Below, piece by piece: positions 14,995-21,875 of a stretch of DNA of 30,230 bases. The stretch is taken from NCBI GenBank assembly GCA_903953615.1, contig CAJBKH010000126.1, positions 1-30,230 on the forward strand, written 5' to 3'. Source of the DNA: an uncultured Bacteroidota bacterium (lineage in GTDB: Bacteria; Bacteroidota; Bacteroidia; NS11-12g; UBA955). Numbering within the stretch: the stretch's first letter is position 1; every line of letters starts with the position of its first letter. The notes under the pieces are model-generated. The model made no database searches, was not told the DNA's origin, and saw only the letters and a list, made by a program, of their open reading frames with translations. Made by a program: the position numbers and the translations under genes.

Positions 14995-16763
14995 TGCTGT
15001 TGTTTGCGGAATACCTCGGCATACTGCCCATTAAGTGCTAATAAAGCTGAATGATTTCCGCGTTCAATAATCTTTCCATTTTCTAAAACAATTATTTCAT
15101 CGCAACCCACTACACTGCTCAATCTATGGCTAATGATAACAGCTGTTTTGTTTTGCATTACTTGTTTCAATTCTGAGAGAATTTGCTTTTCGGTTTCTTG
15201 GTCGACAGCAGATAAACAATCATCCAAAATAAGTAATTCCGGATCGCGGATAAGCGCCCTTGCAATGGCTACTCTTTGTTTCTGACCACCACTTAGTGTT
15301 ATGCCACGCTCGCCAATAATGGTATCATAGCCATCCTTAAAATGGATAATATTGTCGTGCACATGGGCTTGTTTGGCGTACTTAATAATTTGTTCGCGGT
15401 CACCTTTTTCTTTGGCCCCAAAGGCTATGTTATTAGCAATACTATCTGAGAATAAAAATACATCTTGCGGCACATAGCCAATTTGTTGTCTATAATCATC
15501 CAGATTTATTTTTGAAAGGGTTTGTTCATCAATTGTAATTTCACCATTTGTAGGTTCAAGTAGTCGCAAGAGCAAGCCTGCGATAGTAGATTTGCCACTT
15601 CCTGTAGCACCAATGATGCCAAGGGTTTGACCTTTATTTAGATTAAAATTAATTTGACTAAGGGCATCAAAGTTTTTTTCATCATATCTAAAATCAACAT
15701 TCTTCCATTCTATGTTTTTACTAAAATGAAAAGGCGCTTGTGATTGGTTGATAATTTCAGGTTGTTCATCTAAGAATTGATTGATGCGGGTTTGCGAAGC
15801 AGCCGCTCTTTGAACCAATGAAGTAACCCAACCTAAACTCGCCACTGGCCATGTAAGTAGGTTAACATAGATCACAAACTCGGCTATATTACCAAAGCTA
15901 AATGTACCATTGATAACCCCTTTGCCTCCAAGGTAAATGGTTAGCAAGGTACTAAGGCTTACCAATACAAGCATCATAGGATTAAACAGCGAATCGATGA
16001 GGGTCAGGGACATTTTTTGGGTACGGTACTTCTCACTCTCAGATTCCATGTTATTTAAAAACGATTTTTCTACTGCAAATGATTTTAAAACGCGGATACC
16101 TGAAAATGTTTCTTGCGAAAGCGAAGTGATGTCGCTTAGCTTAGCTTGAATACGGTCGCTTTTCTTGTTAATGATTTCGCTTATGTAGTAAATGGCAATA
16201 GAGAGCACAGGCAGGGGCATTAATACCCATAAACTCATTTCAACATTCACCGAAAACATCATGTATATAACAGTTATAAAAGTGAACACTAGATTCACAA
16301 TATACATAATCGCGGGTCCTATGTACATGCGCACCCTGCCTACATCTTCACTTAAGCGGTTCATCAAATCACCCGTATAATTTTTTCTATAAAAACGTTG
16401 TGATAGTTTTTGATAATGGTTAAATATATCTTTTTTCATATCATATTCAATTTTACGCGACATGACAATCAGTGTTTGTCGCATAAAGAACATGAAAATA
16501 CCACGGATAACAGAGGCAAATAATATCAAGGCTCCAAACCACAATGCTGTGTTTAGAACTGAATTTGAATAAGTTTTATGTGCTTCGTTATTTGCGAAGT
16601 TTGGAAGGAAAGAGGTTTTGAGTTGCACTTCATCGAATACTTGTCTAACAAGGTAAGGTATCACCACGTTAAAAATATTAGAGAGTATGACAAACAAAAT
16701 ACCACTTAGCAGCAGCCATTTGTAACGTGCAAAATAGTGGTTGAGGGTTAGAAGTGATTTCAA
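14991..16763 (-). CDS. ABC exporter, fused membrane and ATPase domains
   Basis: 590 residues, MsbA/MdlA-like half-transporter. The membrane domain (residues 1-330) has six segments starting near 15, 75, 150, 170, 260 and 290. The ATPase domain (about 350-590) has Walker A GATGSGKS (385-392), Q-loop GYVPQDVFLF, signature LSGGQKQR (490-497), Walker B LLILDD (510-515) and H-loop ISHRLSS. The residue after the Walker B Asp is Asp515 instead of the usual catalytic Glu, as in the degenerate site of heterodimeric exporters such as MdlA/YheI-type subunits. No partner gene is in the window. Translation probably starts at TTG (16763), supported by a consensus-spaced promoter ending 8 bases upstream. 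The substrate is unknown (lipid or drug). Its stop codon lies within a dispersed repeat. Confidence 0.93.
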   Translation of the reverse strand: MKSLLTLNHYFARYKWLLLSGILFVILSNIFNVVIPYLVRQVFDEVQLKTSFLPNFANNEAHKTYSNSVLNTALWFGALILFASVIRGIFMFFMRQTLIVMSRKIEYDMKKDIFNHYQKLSQRFYRKNYTGDLMNRLSEDVGRVRMYIGPAIMYIVNLVFTFITVIYMMFSVNVEMSLWVLMPLPVLSIAIYYISEIINKKSDRIQAKLSDITSLSQETFSGIRVLKSFAVEKSFLNNMESESEKYRTQKMSLTLIDSLFNPMMLVLVSLSTLLTIYLGGKGVINGTFSFGNIAEFVIYVNLLTWPVASLGWVTSLVQRAAASQTRINQFLDEQPEIINQSQAPFHFSKNIEWKNVDFRYDEKNFDALSQINFNLNKGQTLGIIGATGSGKSTIAGLLLRLLEPTNGEITIDEQTLSKINLDDYRQQIGYVPQDVFLFSDSIANNIAFGAKEKGDREQIIKYAKQAHVHDNIIHFKDGYDTIIGERGITLSGGQKQRVAIARALIRDPELLILDDCLSAVDQETEKQILSELKQVMQNKTAVIISHRLSSVVGCDEIIVLENGKIIERGNHSALLALNGQYAEVFRKQQH

Positions 16764-16771
16764 AAGCGTTG

Positions 16772-16801
16772 CGAAATTAAGCGATAAAAAAGGAAGTTCA
16801 A
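16772..16801 (-). promoter_or_regulatory. Predicted promoter of the ABC exporter gene
   Basis: The minus strand reads TTG (16799-16801), exactly 19 bases, then TAATTTCG (16772-16779), a 7 of 8 match. The TTG start codon at 16763 follows 8 bases later, so the leader would be very short. This supports the TTG start. Confidence 0.6.
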
Positions 16802-16819
16802 AAAAGTATTCGTTGGTCT

Positions 16820-16947
16820 TGCGCCTTTGATGGTGTTTTCACCATCAAAGCTTTCAGGGATTACTGCGTGATCCCAGAGGGGGAGGCTACAACCAATGTT
16901 TATTTAAGAGCCCAATAAAATTGCTTGCAATTTTATTGGCTTTTTTT
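16820..16947 (+). ncRNA. Candidate structured RNA ending in an intrinsic terminator
   Basis: In order on the plus strand: an 11-bp perfect hairpin CTTTGATGGTG-TTTT-CACCATCAAAG (16825-16850), a second stem GGGAT/ATCCC extended by CTTTC/GAGGG pairing (about 16851-16884), then a strong terminator (16908-16947). No ORF fits. Three hairpins with a terminal T-run on the strand opposite both neighbours suggest a small RNA, but I found no clear plus-strand promoter and recognise no RNA family. Confidence 0.35.
16908..16947 (+). terminator. Plus-strand intrinsic terminator
   Basis: Thirteen-base perfect stem CCAATAAAATTGC/GCAATTTTATTGG (16912-16924 and 16927-16939), preceded by AGC and followed by C and seven T. 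It has no protein gene to terminate on this strand. Confidence 0.8.
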
Positions 16948-16956
16948 ATGTTGCAA

Positions 16957-16988
16957 ATTCACTCATCCGCCTTTGGCGCATGGTGAAT
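16957..16988. repeat. Hairpin between the two opposed terminators
   Basis: Outer arms ATTCAC (16957-16962) and GTGAAT (16983-16988), inner stem CGCC-TTT-GGCG (16968-16978), with one bulge and one mismatch between. There is no T-run on either side, so it is not a terminator. Confidence 0.6.
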
Positions 16989-16997
16989 ATTGCCTCA

Positions 16998-17022
16998 TAA
17001 AAAAAGCCCCTTACGGGGCTCT
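16998..17022 (-). terminator. Intrinsic terminator of tRNA-Ser
   Basis: On the minus strand AGCCCC-GTAA-GGGGCT is followed by a T-run and ATG. It begins about 16 bases after the tRNA 3' end. Confidence 0.85.
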
Positions 17023-17037
17023 TTAATAAACATTGGT

Positions 17038-17125
17038 TGGCGGAGAAAGAGGGATTCGAACCCCCGTTAGCTTACACTAAAACAGTTTTCAAGACTGCCG
17101 CATTCAACCGCTCTGCCATTTCTCC
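17038..17125 (-). tRNA. tRNA-Ser (anticodon UGA)
   Basis: 88 nt on the minus strand. The acceptor stem GGAGAAA pairs with TTTCTCC, with discriminator G and an encoded CCA (17038-17040). The anticodon loop CTTGAAA sits between CAGT and ACTG and reads UGA, decoding UCN serine codons. The long variable arm (about 17 bases after the anticodon stem) is typical of tRNA-Ser, and the T-arm GGGTTCGAATCCC is canonical. It has its own promoter and terminator. Confidence 0.97.
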
Positions 17126-17143
17126 GGTTATGCTTAAGGGGTG

Positions 17144-17174
17144 CAAAAATAAATAAATAATTGTAATTACCCAA
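17144..17174 (-). promoter_or_regulatory. Promoter of tRNA-Ser
   Basis: The minus strand reads TTG (17172-17174), 20 bases, then TATTTTTG (17144-17151), a full -7 match, 18 bases before the first tRNA base. Confidence 0.65.
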
Positions 17175-17230
17175 TTTTAAATCGAAAAATGTTGTGAAAT
17201 AGTAAGGAAACTAAATGTGGTGGCCGAGTT

Positions 17231-18202
17231 TTAATGTAAAAATCGGTTTTCTTGCTTGCGCTTTTGTTGGGTGATTTTTACCACTGTTTCTATGCTCTTA
17301 TTTAGCTCAAAGCCTACTAGGACACACAATGTATTAAAGTAAATCAATAACATCATAACGATGATGGCACCGATACTGCCATATAGCTTGTTATAGCTAT
17401 TAAAGCCATCGACATAACTTGAGAATATATAAGTAGCAGCCAAAGATAAAACGGTTGCTACAGTAGCGCCTGGAGAAAAGAAACGCCATTTTTTCTTTGC
17501 TGAATGTCCAAAATAATAAATGGAACTCATGATAAAAAATACCAAGGCAGAAAGCGTTATAAATTGTAAAATGCTCACCACAAAAAGCATCACCGATTTA
17601 TTGATAATATGGTGCTTGATGATATAGGTTGAAAAATAGGAACCAGTTATTAATACTGTAAGGGATAGAAATATAAGGGTGGTGATGCCTAAAGTTAGCA
17701 ATATGGAACGTCCTCTTTTTTGAAAAAAGTTGCGCTTCTTTTTTTCTTCATCTTGAAAATTGCTATCAAAGGCTAACATCATTGAAAATACCCCGTTGCT
17801 AGCGAAATAGAGTGCAGATAAAAAACCCAATGATAAGAGGCCTGAGCGCTGCTTGTGAACAATATCTGTGATGGTGGATTTGATAATCTTATAAGCGTCT
17901 TTTGGTAAAAAGAAATCGATTTGAATAAGGATTTGCTTCTGTAAATTGTGAACGGGTATGTAGGCAATTAATGTAAATAGAAAAATTAATGATGGAAAAA
18001 TGGCCAAGAAAAAATTCCATGACAATGAGCCAGCATACAAATTGAATTTTGGATTGATAATACCACGGAAGAAAAACTGAAACACAGAAAACAAGGAGGC
18101 ACCTTGGAAACCAGGGGGTATAATGTTGTCAAGAAAATTAACAAACCGTTTAACAGGAGGTAATTTCCAAAACCATTTATTGAAATTGAACTTTTCTGCC
18201 AT
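17231..18202 (-). CDS. YihY/BrkB-family inner-membrane protein
   Basis: 323 residues with six predicted membrane segments (about 60-82, 121-143, 165-187, 205-230, 245-263 and 276-300). Family-typical blocks are LYAGSLSWNFFLAIFPSL in segment 1, LGFLSALYFASNGVFSMM in segment 2, and YGSIGAIIVMMLLIYFNTLCVLVGFELN at the end. The family was once called RNase BN, but that activity belongs to another protein. A transport function has been proposed and is not settled. The ATG at 18202 directly abuts the stop of the methyltransferase gene (no bases between), indicating translational coupling. Last gene of a three-gene operon with the DUF349 protein. Confidence 0.92.
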   Translation of the reverse strand: MAEKFNFNKWFWKLPPVKRFVNFLDNIIPPGFQGASLFSVFQFFFRGIINPKFNLYAGSLSWNFFLAIFPSLIFLFTLIAYIPVHNLQKQILIQIDFFLPKDAYKIIKSTITDIVHKQRSGLLSLGFLSALYFASNGVFSMMLAFDSNFQDEEKKKRNFFQKRGRSILLTLGITTLIFLSLTVLITGSYFSTYIIKHHIINKSVMLFVVSILQFITLSALVFFIMSSIYYFGHSAKKKWRFFSPGATVATVLSLAATYIFSSYVDGFNSYNKLYGSIGAIIVMMLLIYFNTLCVLVGFELNKSIETVVKITQQKRKQENRFLH

Positions 18203-18988
18203 TTAAAAACGCAAAGTAAAATGTTCTTTCGCTTGTTCGGTTCTAAAAAAAACTATTCCCATGAAAAATAAGTCGATACTCACCATAACACTGGGATGAT
18301 TTTTTATTTTTTGCCAAGCCCTATTCATCTCTTCACTCCAACGAATATCGTCAAAAATAAACACAGAGTTAGAATGGGCCTTTTTTAAACACCACTCAAA
18401 ATAGCGCAAAGTGGCGTCTAAGCTATGGTTGCCATCAAAAAAAACATAATCTAATTGGGGTACTTGTTCTATCACCATTGGCAATGTATCGTCGAATAAG
18501 CCCAATCCAAATTGCACATGCTGTATGCCCAAACTATCGATGTTGTGTTGAGCTATCTCCAAACTTTTTGGATTGCCTTCTAAACTTATTAAATAACCAT
18601 TGTGTATACCACTGGCTTGGTAAAGGGTACTGATGCCCAAAGAACTGCCAATTTCTAAAGCGTATTGGGGTTCAAAATATTCACAAATACGTTCGAGTAA
18701 TTCGCCATATTTCGCCGATTTAGAGGTTTTTGCAACTAATTTTTTTAAAGGTATATAGGTGGTTTTACCAGCGGTTTTTGCGCCCAAAGGCAACACTTCT
18801 ATCGGTGCATTGCTGCGCAACATTTTAGTGCGTATTAATTCAATGGAATGATAGGCTGGTTTGTTTTTTCTTGCTCTTAAAACATTGGTTACAAAATTGA
18901 ATACAAAGGGTGAGTGCACATCGTGTTGTGTGCCTGAAGAAAAAAAATAAAAAAGATAATCAATTGCTAACTGCAGTCGCTTTAACAT
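18203..18988 (-). CDS. Class I SAM-dependent methyltransferase
   Basis: 261 residues. Rossmann-fold methyltransferase core (about residues 90-240). SAM-binding motif I is ALEIGSSLGISTLY (residues 110-123), an acidic end of strand 2 appears in ISLEGNP, and motif IV-like YVFFDGNHS (D185) and VFIFDDIRW (D213, D214) recall class I O-methyltransferases that bind a divalent metal through such aspartates. The N-terminal 60 residues, with HDVHSPFVFNFV, are an extra segment common in Bacteroidota homologues. The substrate is unknown. It lies 17 bases after the DUF349 gene and abuts the YihY gene, so the three are one operon. No known pathway joins them. Confidence 0.85.
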   Translation of the reverse strand: MLKRLQLAIDYLFYFFSSGTQHDVHSPFVFNFVTNVLRARKNKPAYHSIELIRTKMLRSNAPIEVLPLGAKTAGKTTYIPLKKLVAKTSKSAKYGELLERICEYFEPQYALEIGSSLGISTLYQASGIHNGYLISLEGNPKSLEIAQHNIDSLGIQHVQFGLGLFDDTLPMVIEQVPQLDYVFFDGNHSLDATLRYFEWCLKKAHSNSVFIFDDIRWSEEMNRAWQKIKNHPSVMVSIDLFFMGIVFFRTEQAKEHFTLRF

Positions 18989-19005
18989 GAGGGTTAGGTG
19001 TGATT

Positions 19006-20895
19006 TTAATACCTAGCACTGGTTTTTTTGTAGGAGCGAAGCACTTTTAGTTCTTCAGATAGTTTAGCAATCTGAACATTGGCAGTTTCAATTTTTTGTT
19101 CTATTTGAAGTTTGAAAGCATCGGCATTTTTAGATTTGGCAAAAAATTCAACGTTGTTTTTCAAGGTTTCTACATCATCGCGCAACATCTTCAATTTGTC
19201 GTTCAACTGGCGTTCTTCATATTTCAATTTATCGTCGCCATTAGGCGCAGATGCTAACATTTCATAATGTTCTTTCATTCTGAATTGTTTGTTCTCATCT
19301 GCTGCTTGTTTATGTTTTTTGTAGATGGCGTCAACTGCTTTGTTGTAGTTGTTCTGCAAATCATTTTTCACCTTCATCGGCACATAGCCTATGCCCATCC
19401 AATCTTGTTGCAGCTTGCGTAAGGCTTGGAATACGGCCGTACTATCGTTGTTCTCTAATAATTCGGTTACTGCTTTAAGAATGCCTTCTTTGGCCACTTG
19501 ATTTTCTTTTTCGCCTGCGTTTTTCTCTTTATAGAAAACATCTTTTTTGCTAAAAAATGCATCACAAGCCGCTCTGAATCGCGTCCAAACCACATCGTTC
19601 ATTTTGTCAGGCACCGGTCCAATACCGCGCCATTGCTCCTGTAAAGCAATAATCTTTTTGGAAGTAATATCGAATTGCGGATTGTCTATTAGTTTTTCTA
19701 CTTGCTCGCACAAGGCCAATTTGGCTTTTAAATTTTCATCTCTACCGCTGTTAAGTTTATCAAAGAAACCTTTCTTACTGTGATTGAAAATATTTTGAGC
19801 TTCTCTGAAACGTTTCCAGATCTGATCATTCACACTTTCTGGCACAGGTCCAATGGTTTTCCATTCATTGAAAATGGCTGTAATTTCTTCGGATTTTTCT
19901 TTCCATTGTTTTGCATTCTCAATTGGCATTTGATTAATCAATTCGATTTTCTCGCACAATACCTTTTTTAACTCGAGGTTATCATTGCGTTTCGCTTTAA
20001 TTTCATCTAAAACCGCTCGCTTTTCATTTAAAACTTTATCTGAAGCATCTTTAAAACGTTTCCATATTTCTTCCGAAATATCTTTACCGTTAACCGGACC
20101 CGTGTTTTTAAAATCTTCGTGGTATTTATTTAAAAGGATGTATGTTTTCTTAATTGATTTTTCTTCATGTAAGGCACTTACTTTTTTGATTAAATCAATT
20201 TTTGCTTCTAAGTTTTTCTCTCTATCTAATTCCTTCAACTCATTGTTGATGGTATGGTTGTCATAGAATTTTTCTAACAAGAAACGGTAATTGTCCCAAA
20301 GGTCTTGCATGTGCTCGCGCGGCACGGTTCTTATTTGACGCCATTGCTTTTGCAATTCTCTTACCTCATCAAAGGCTTTTTCAGTTTCATCATTAGAAGT
20401 TAAGACTCTTAATTTTTCGATGATACTTTTTTTAGCGTTCAGATTTTTCTTTTTTTCGTCTTCCGCTAATTTTTTCTCTTCCGCTCTTTTTTCTAAAAAT
20501 TTAGTATATGCTTTGTAGAAAGTTTCTTTTTGCTCGTCGTATGGTGGCTTAAATTCTCGTACTTCATTGCCTGCATCTGCCCATTCTTTAATTTGTAAAA
20601 CCCTTTCTGCTTTGATAGCATCATCAAAAAGCACCCTTATTTTTTTAAATATATCATGGCCCTCTTTCAAATTGGTGTTGAATACCAATTCCTCAGCCTT
20701 TTTTACAAAATCGGCTTTGGTGTAACCAGAATAATCCGTGTTATCCCTTTTCTCTTCTTCTTCGGCCACCTCAATAAATTCATCGTGCTCTTCGCTATCA
20801 CCTTTTTTTTCAAGGTGTGAGATAGCGGCTTCTAATGCATTTTCTTTTGAATCGTTGGTCAAAGCATCATTTAAAATTTGGTCTGTTTCACTCAT
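19006..20895 (-). CDS. DUF349-repeat protein, highly charged and coiled
   Basis: 629 residues from ATG at 20895. The N-terminus is acidic (to about residue 60). The bulk is five to six DUF349 helical repeats, each with an 'W..IGPVP....D.IWKRFR.A.D.FF..' core; clear examples are RQIRTVPREHMQDLWDNYRF, WKTIGPVPESVNDQIWKRFR, WRGIGPVPDKMNDVVWTRFR and WMGIGYVPMKVKNDLQNNY. The C-terminal 90 residues form a coiled coil. DUF349 has no established biochemical role. The high charge and repeat style suggest a cytoplasmic scaffold or nucleic-acid-associated protein, which is inference. An in-frame TTG at 20940 would extend the protein, but it is the end of the -7 box. First gene of the operon with the methyltransferase and YihY. 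Confidence 0.9.
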   Translation of the reverse strand: MSETDQILNDALTNDSKENALEAAISHLEKKGDSEEHDEFIEVAEEEEKRDNTDYSGYTKADFVKKAEELVFNTNLKEGHDIFKKIRVLFDDAIKAERVLQIKEWADAGNEVREFKPPYDEQKETFYKAYTKFLEKRAEEKKLAEDEKKKNLNAKKSIIEKLRVLTSNDETEKAFDEVRELQKQWRQIRTVPREHMQDLWDNYRFLLEKFYDNHTINNELKELDREKNLEAKIDLIKKVSALHEEKSIKKTYILLNKYHEDFKNTGPVNGKDISEEIWKRFKDASDKVLNEKRAVLDEIKAKRNDNLELKKVLCEKIELINQMPIENAKQWKEKSEEITAIFNEWKTIGPVPESVNDQIWKRFREAQNIFNHSKKGFFDKLNSGRDENLKAKLALCEQVEKLIDNPQFDITSKKIIALQEQWRGIGPVPDKMNDVVWTRFRAACDAFFSKKDVFYKEKNAGEKENQVAKEGILKAVTELLENNDSTAVFQALRKLQQDWMGIGYVPMKVKNDLQNNYNKAVDAIYKKHKQAADENKQFRMKEHYEMLASAPNGDDKLKYEERQLNDKLKMLRDDVETLKNNVEFFAKSKNADAFKLQIEQKIETANVQIAKLSEELKVLRSYKKTSARY

Positions 20896-20937
20896 TCTGA
20901 TACGGGTTTTTGGGTCTGTTTTTTTTGTAAAGGATTG

Positions 20938-20945
20938 CAAAAATA
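20938..20945 (-). promoter_or_regulatory. -7 promoter box of the DUF349 operon
   Basis: TATTTTTG on the minus strand, a full consensus match, 42 bases upstream of the ATG at 20895. A TTC rather than TTG lies at the -33 distance. Confidence 0.5.
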
Positions 20946-21105
20946 ATCGATTTATTGATATTTGAACTATTATCTAAATATTAAGTTAGGGCCTTTAGGA
21001 TTATTGTTTGTTTCAACAAATTTATTGATAAATTGACGGATTTAGAAAAAATTGTCAAATTATTACAGTAAAATGAAAATAGGAGATTCTTAAAATTGAT
21101 TTTAG

Positions 21106-21645
21106 TTATTTTTTAAATTCATTCAAACCAATGAGTCTTATAGCAACACTATCTGACCATTTCTTTTGCATGTCAACGATAATAGAGTGATTGGTTTCGC
21201 TATCATATCTTGTCTGTTCCTTCTCCATCAGTCTTGCATATTGTTTGAAAGCCGATTTGATTTCCATGTTTAATACATCGGCATCACTAGTGTTTTTTTG
21301 AAGGTGTTTTATTCTTTTTCTTAATTCGCGGGCATATATTTCAGTAATATCAAAATGCAATTGTTCATGCTTTAATATTTCATTACTAGCATTGGGTTTT
21401 ATCCAAGATTTTGCAGGGTCAAAATAATTGGTGACCTCTGCGGTCACCCCTTTTTGCTTAACAATACGAATATTTAAGGTGGTATTCGTGTTCGACATGA
21501 ATTTTGATTTTGTGTCAACTGGTCCCTTAAAATGTTGTTTGGTTAATGGTTTATTTTCCTGCCATAAAACTTTAGCAACAGTTGTGGCGCCCATTAATAG
21601 GAGTAATAAAGCAAAAGGTAATATGAGTTTTTTGAATAAATTCAC
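21106..21645 (-). CDS. DUF922-like secreted protein with HExxH motif
   Basis: 179 residues from GTG at 21645. This start gives MNLFKKLILPFALLLLLMG, a compact signal peptide or anchor. The upstream in-frame TTG at 21664-21666 lies inside a TACTTTTTG promoter-like box. The mature region contains HEQLHFD (residues 93-97 for HEQLH), the zinc-binding HExxH of metallopeptidases, within ILKHEQLHFDITEIYAR, as in DUF922 proteins annotated as predicted secreted zinc proteases. The third metal ligand is not obvious. A preceding ITNYFDPAKSWIK-like strand and a charged C-terminal helix complete the fold. Probably periplasmic or membrane-anchored. Protease activity is predicted, not known. Transcribed alone, divergent from clpB. 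Confidence 0.78.
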   Translation of the reverse strand: MNLFKKLILPFALLLLLMGATTVAKVLWQENKPLTKQHFKGPVDTKSKFMSNTNTTLNIRIVKQKGVTAEVTNYFDPAKSWIKPNASNEILKHEQLHFDITEIYARELRKRIKHLQKNTSDADVLNMEIKSAFKQYARLMEKEQTRYDSETNHSIIVDMQKKWSDSVAIRLIGLNEFKK

Positions 21646-21663
21646 GTTCTGTATATATAAATG

Positions 21664-21672
21664 CAAAAAGTA
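21664..21672 (-). promoter_or_regulatory. Probable -7 box of the DUF922 gene
   Basis: TACTTTTTG on the minus strand, the consensus with one extra T, 18 bases before the GTG start. It overlaps the alternative TTG start, arguing against that start. Confidence 0.4.
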
Positions 21673-21875
21673 TGCAATTATTGTGATGCAATTTTAATCT
21701 TTTTAGATGACTCAGACAATATTGCGTATTTATTTTATTTTAGGGTTAAAAATATAGCATAATGACCGATATTACTGACTAACTAGCAGTTAATTGGCTT
21801 TGGATTTTGTTTTGATTAAGTCTACTCGAAAATCGGGTGATTCCGATGCTCAAAATAAATTACAAATAAAACAAT

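Larger units (their letters stand above)
16890..17039. repeat. 24-bp inverted repeat joining two opposed trailer/terminator modules
   Basis: The arm 16890-16913 (CAACCAATGTTTATTTAAG...) matches the reverse complement of 17016-17039 with one mismatch in 24. Each arm leads into a hairpin and then GGCTTTTTTTATG, in opposite directions. The right arm is the 3' trailer of tRNA-Ser and overlaps two bases of its encoded CCA, so the left arm looks like an inverted copy of the tRNA trailer plus terminator. Confidence 0.8.

Noticed and set aside
16851..16893. Decayed tRNA gene ending in GGCTACA before the inverted trailer copy
   Set aside because: The GGGAT/ATCCC stem has a 9-base loop without TTC, and no matching acceptor or anticodon arm could be built.
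21781..21875. Heat-shock operator (CIRCE-like) upstream of clpB
   Set aside because: Only a 5-bp ATCGG/CCGAT hairpin is present; there is no 9-bp TTAGCACTC-type inverted repeat.
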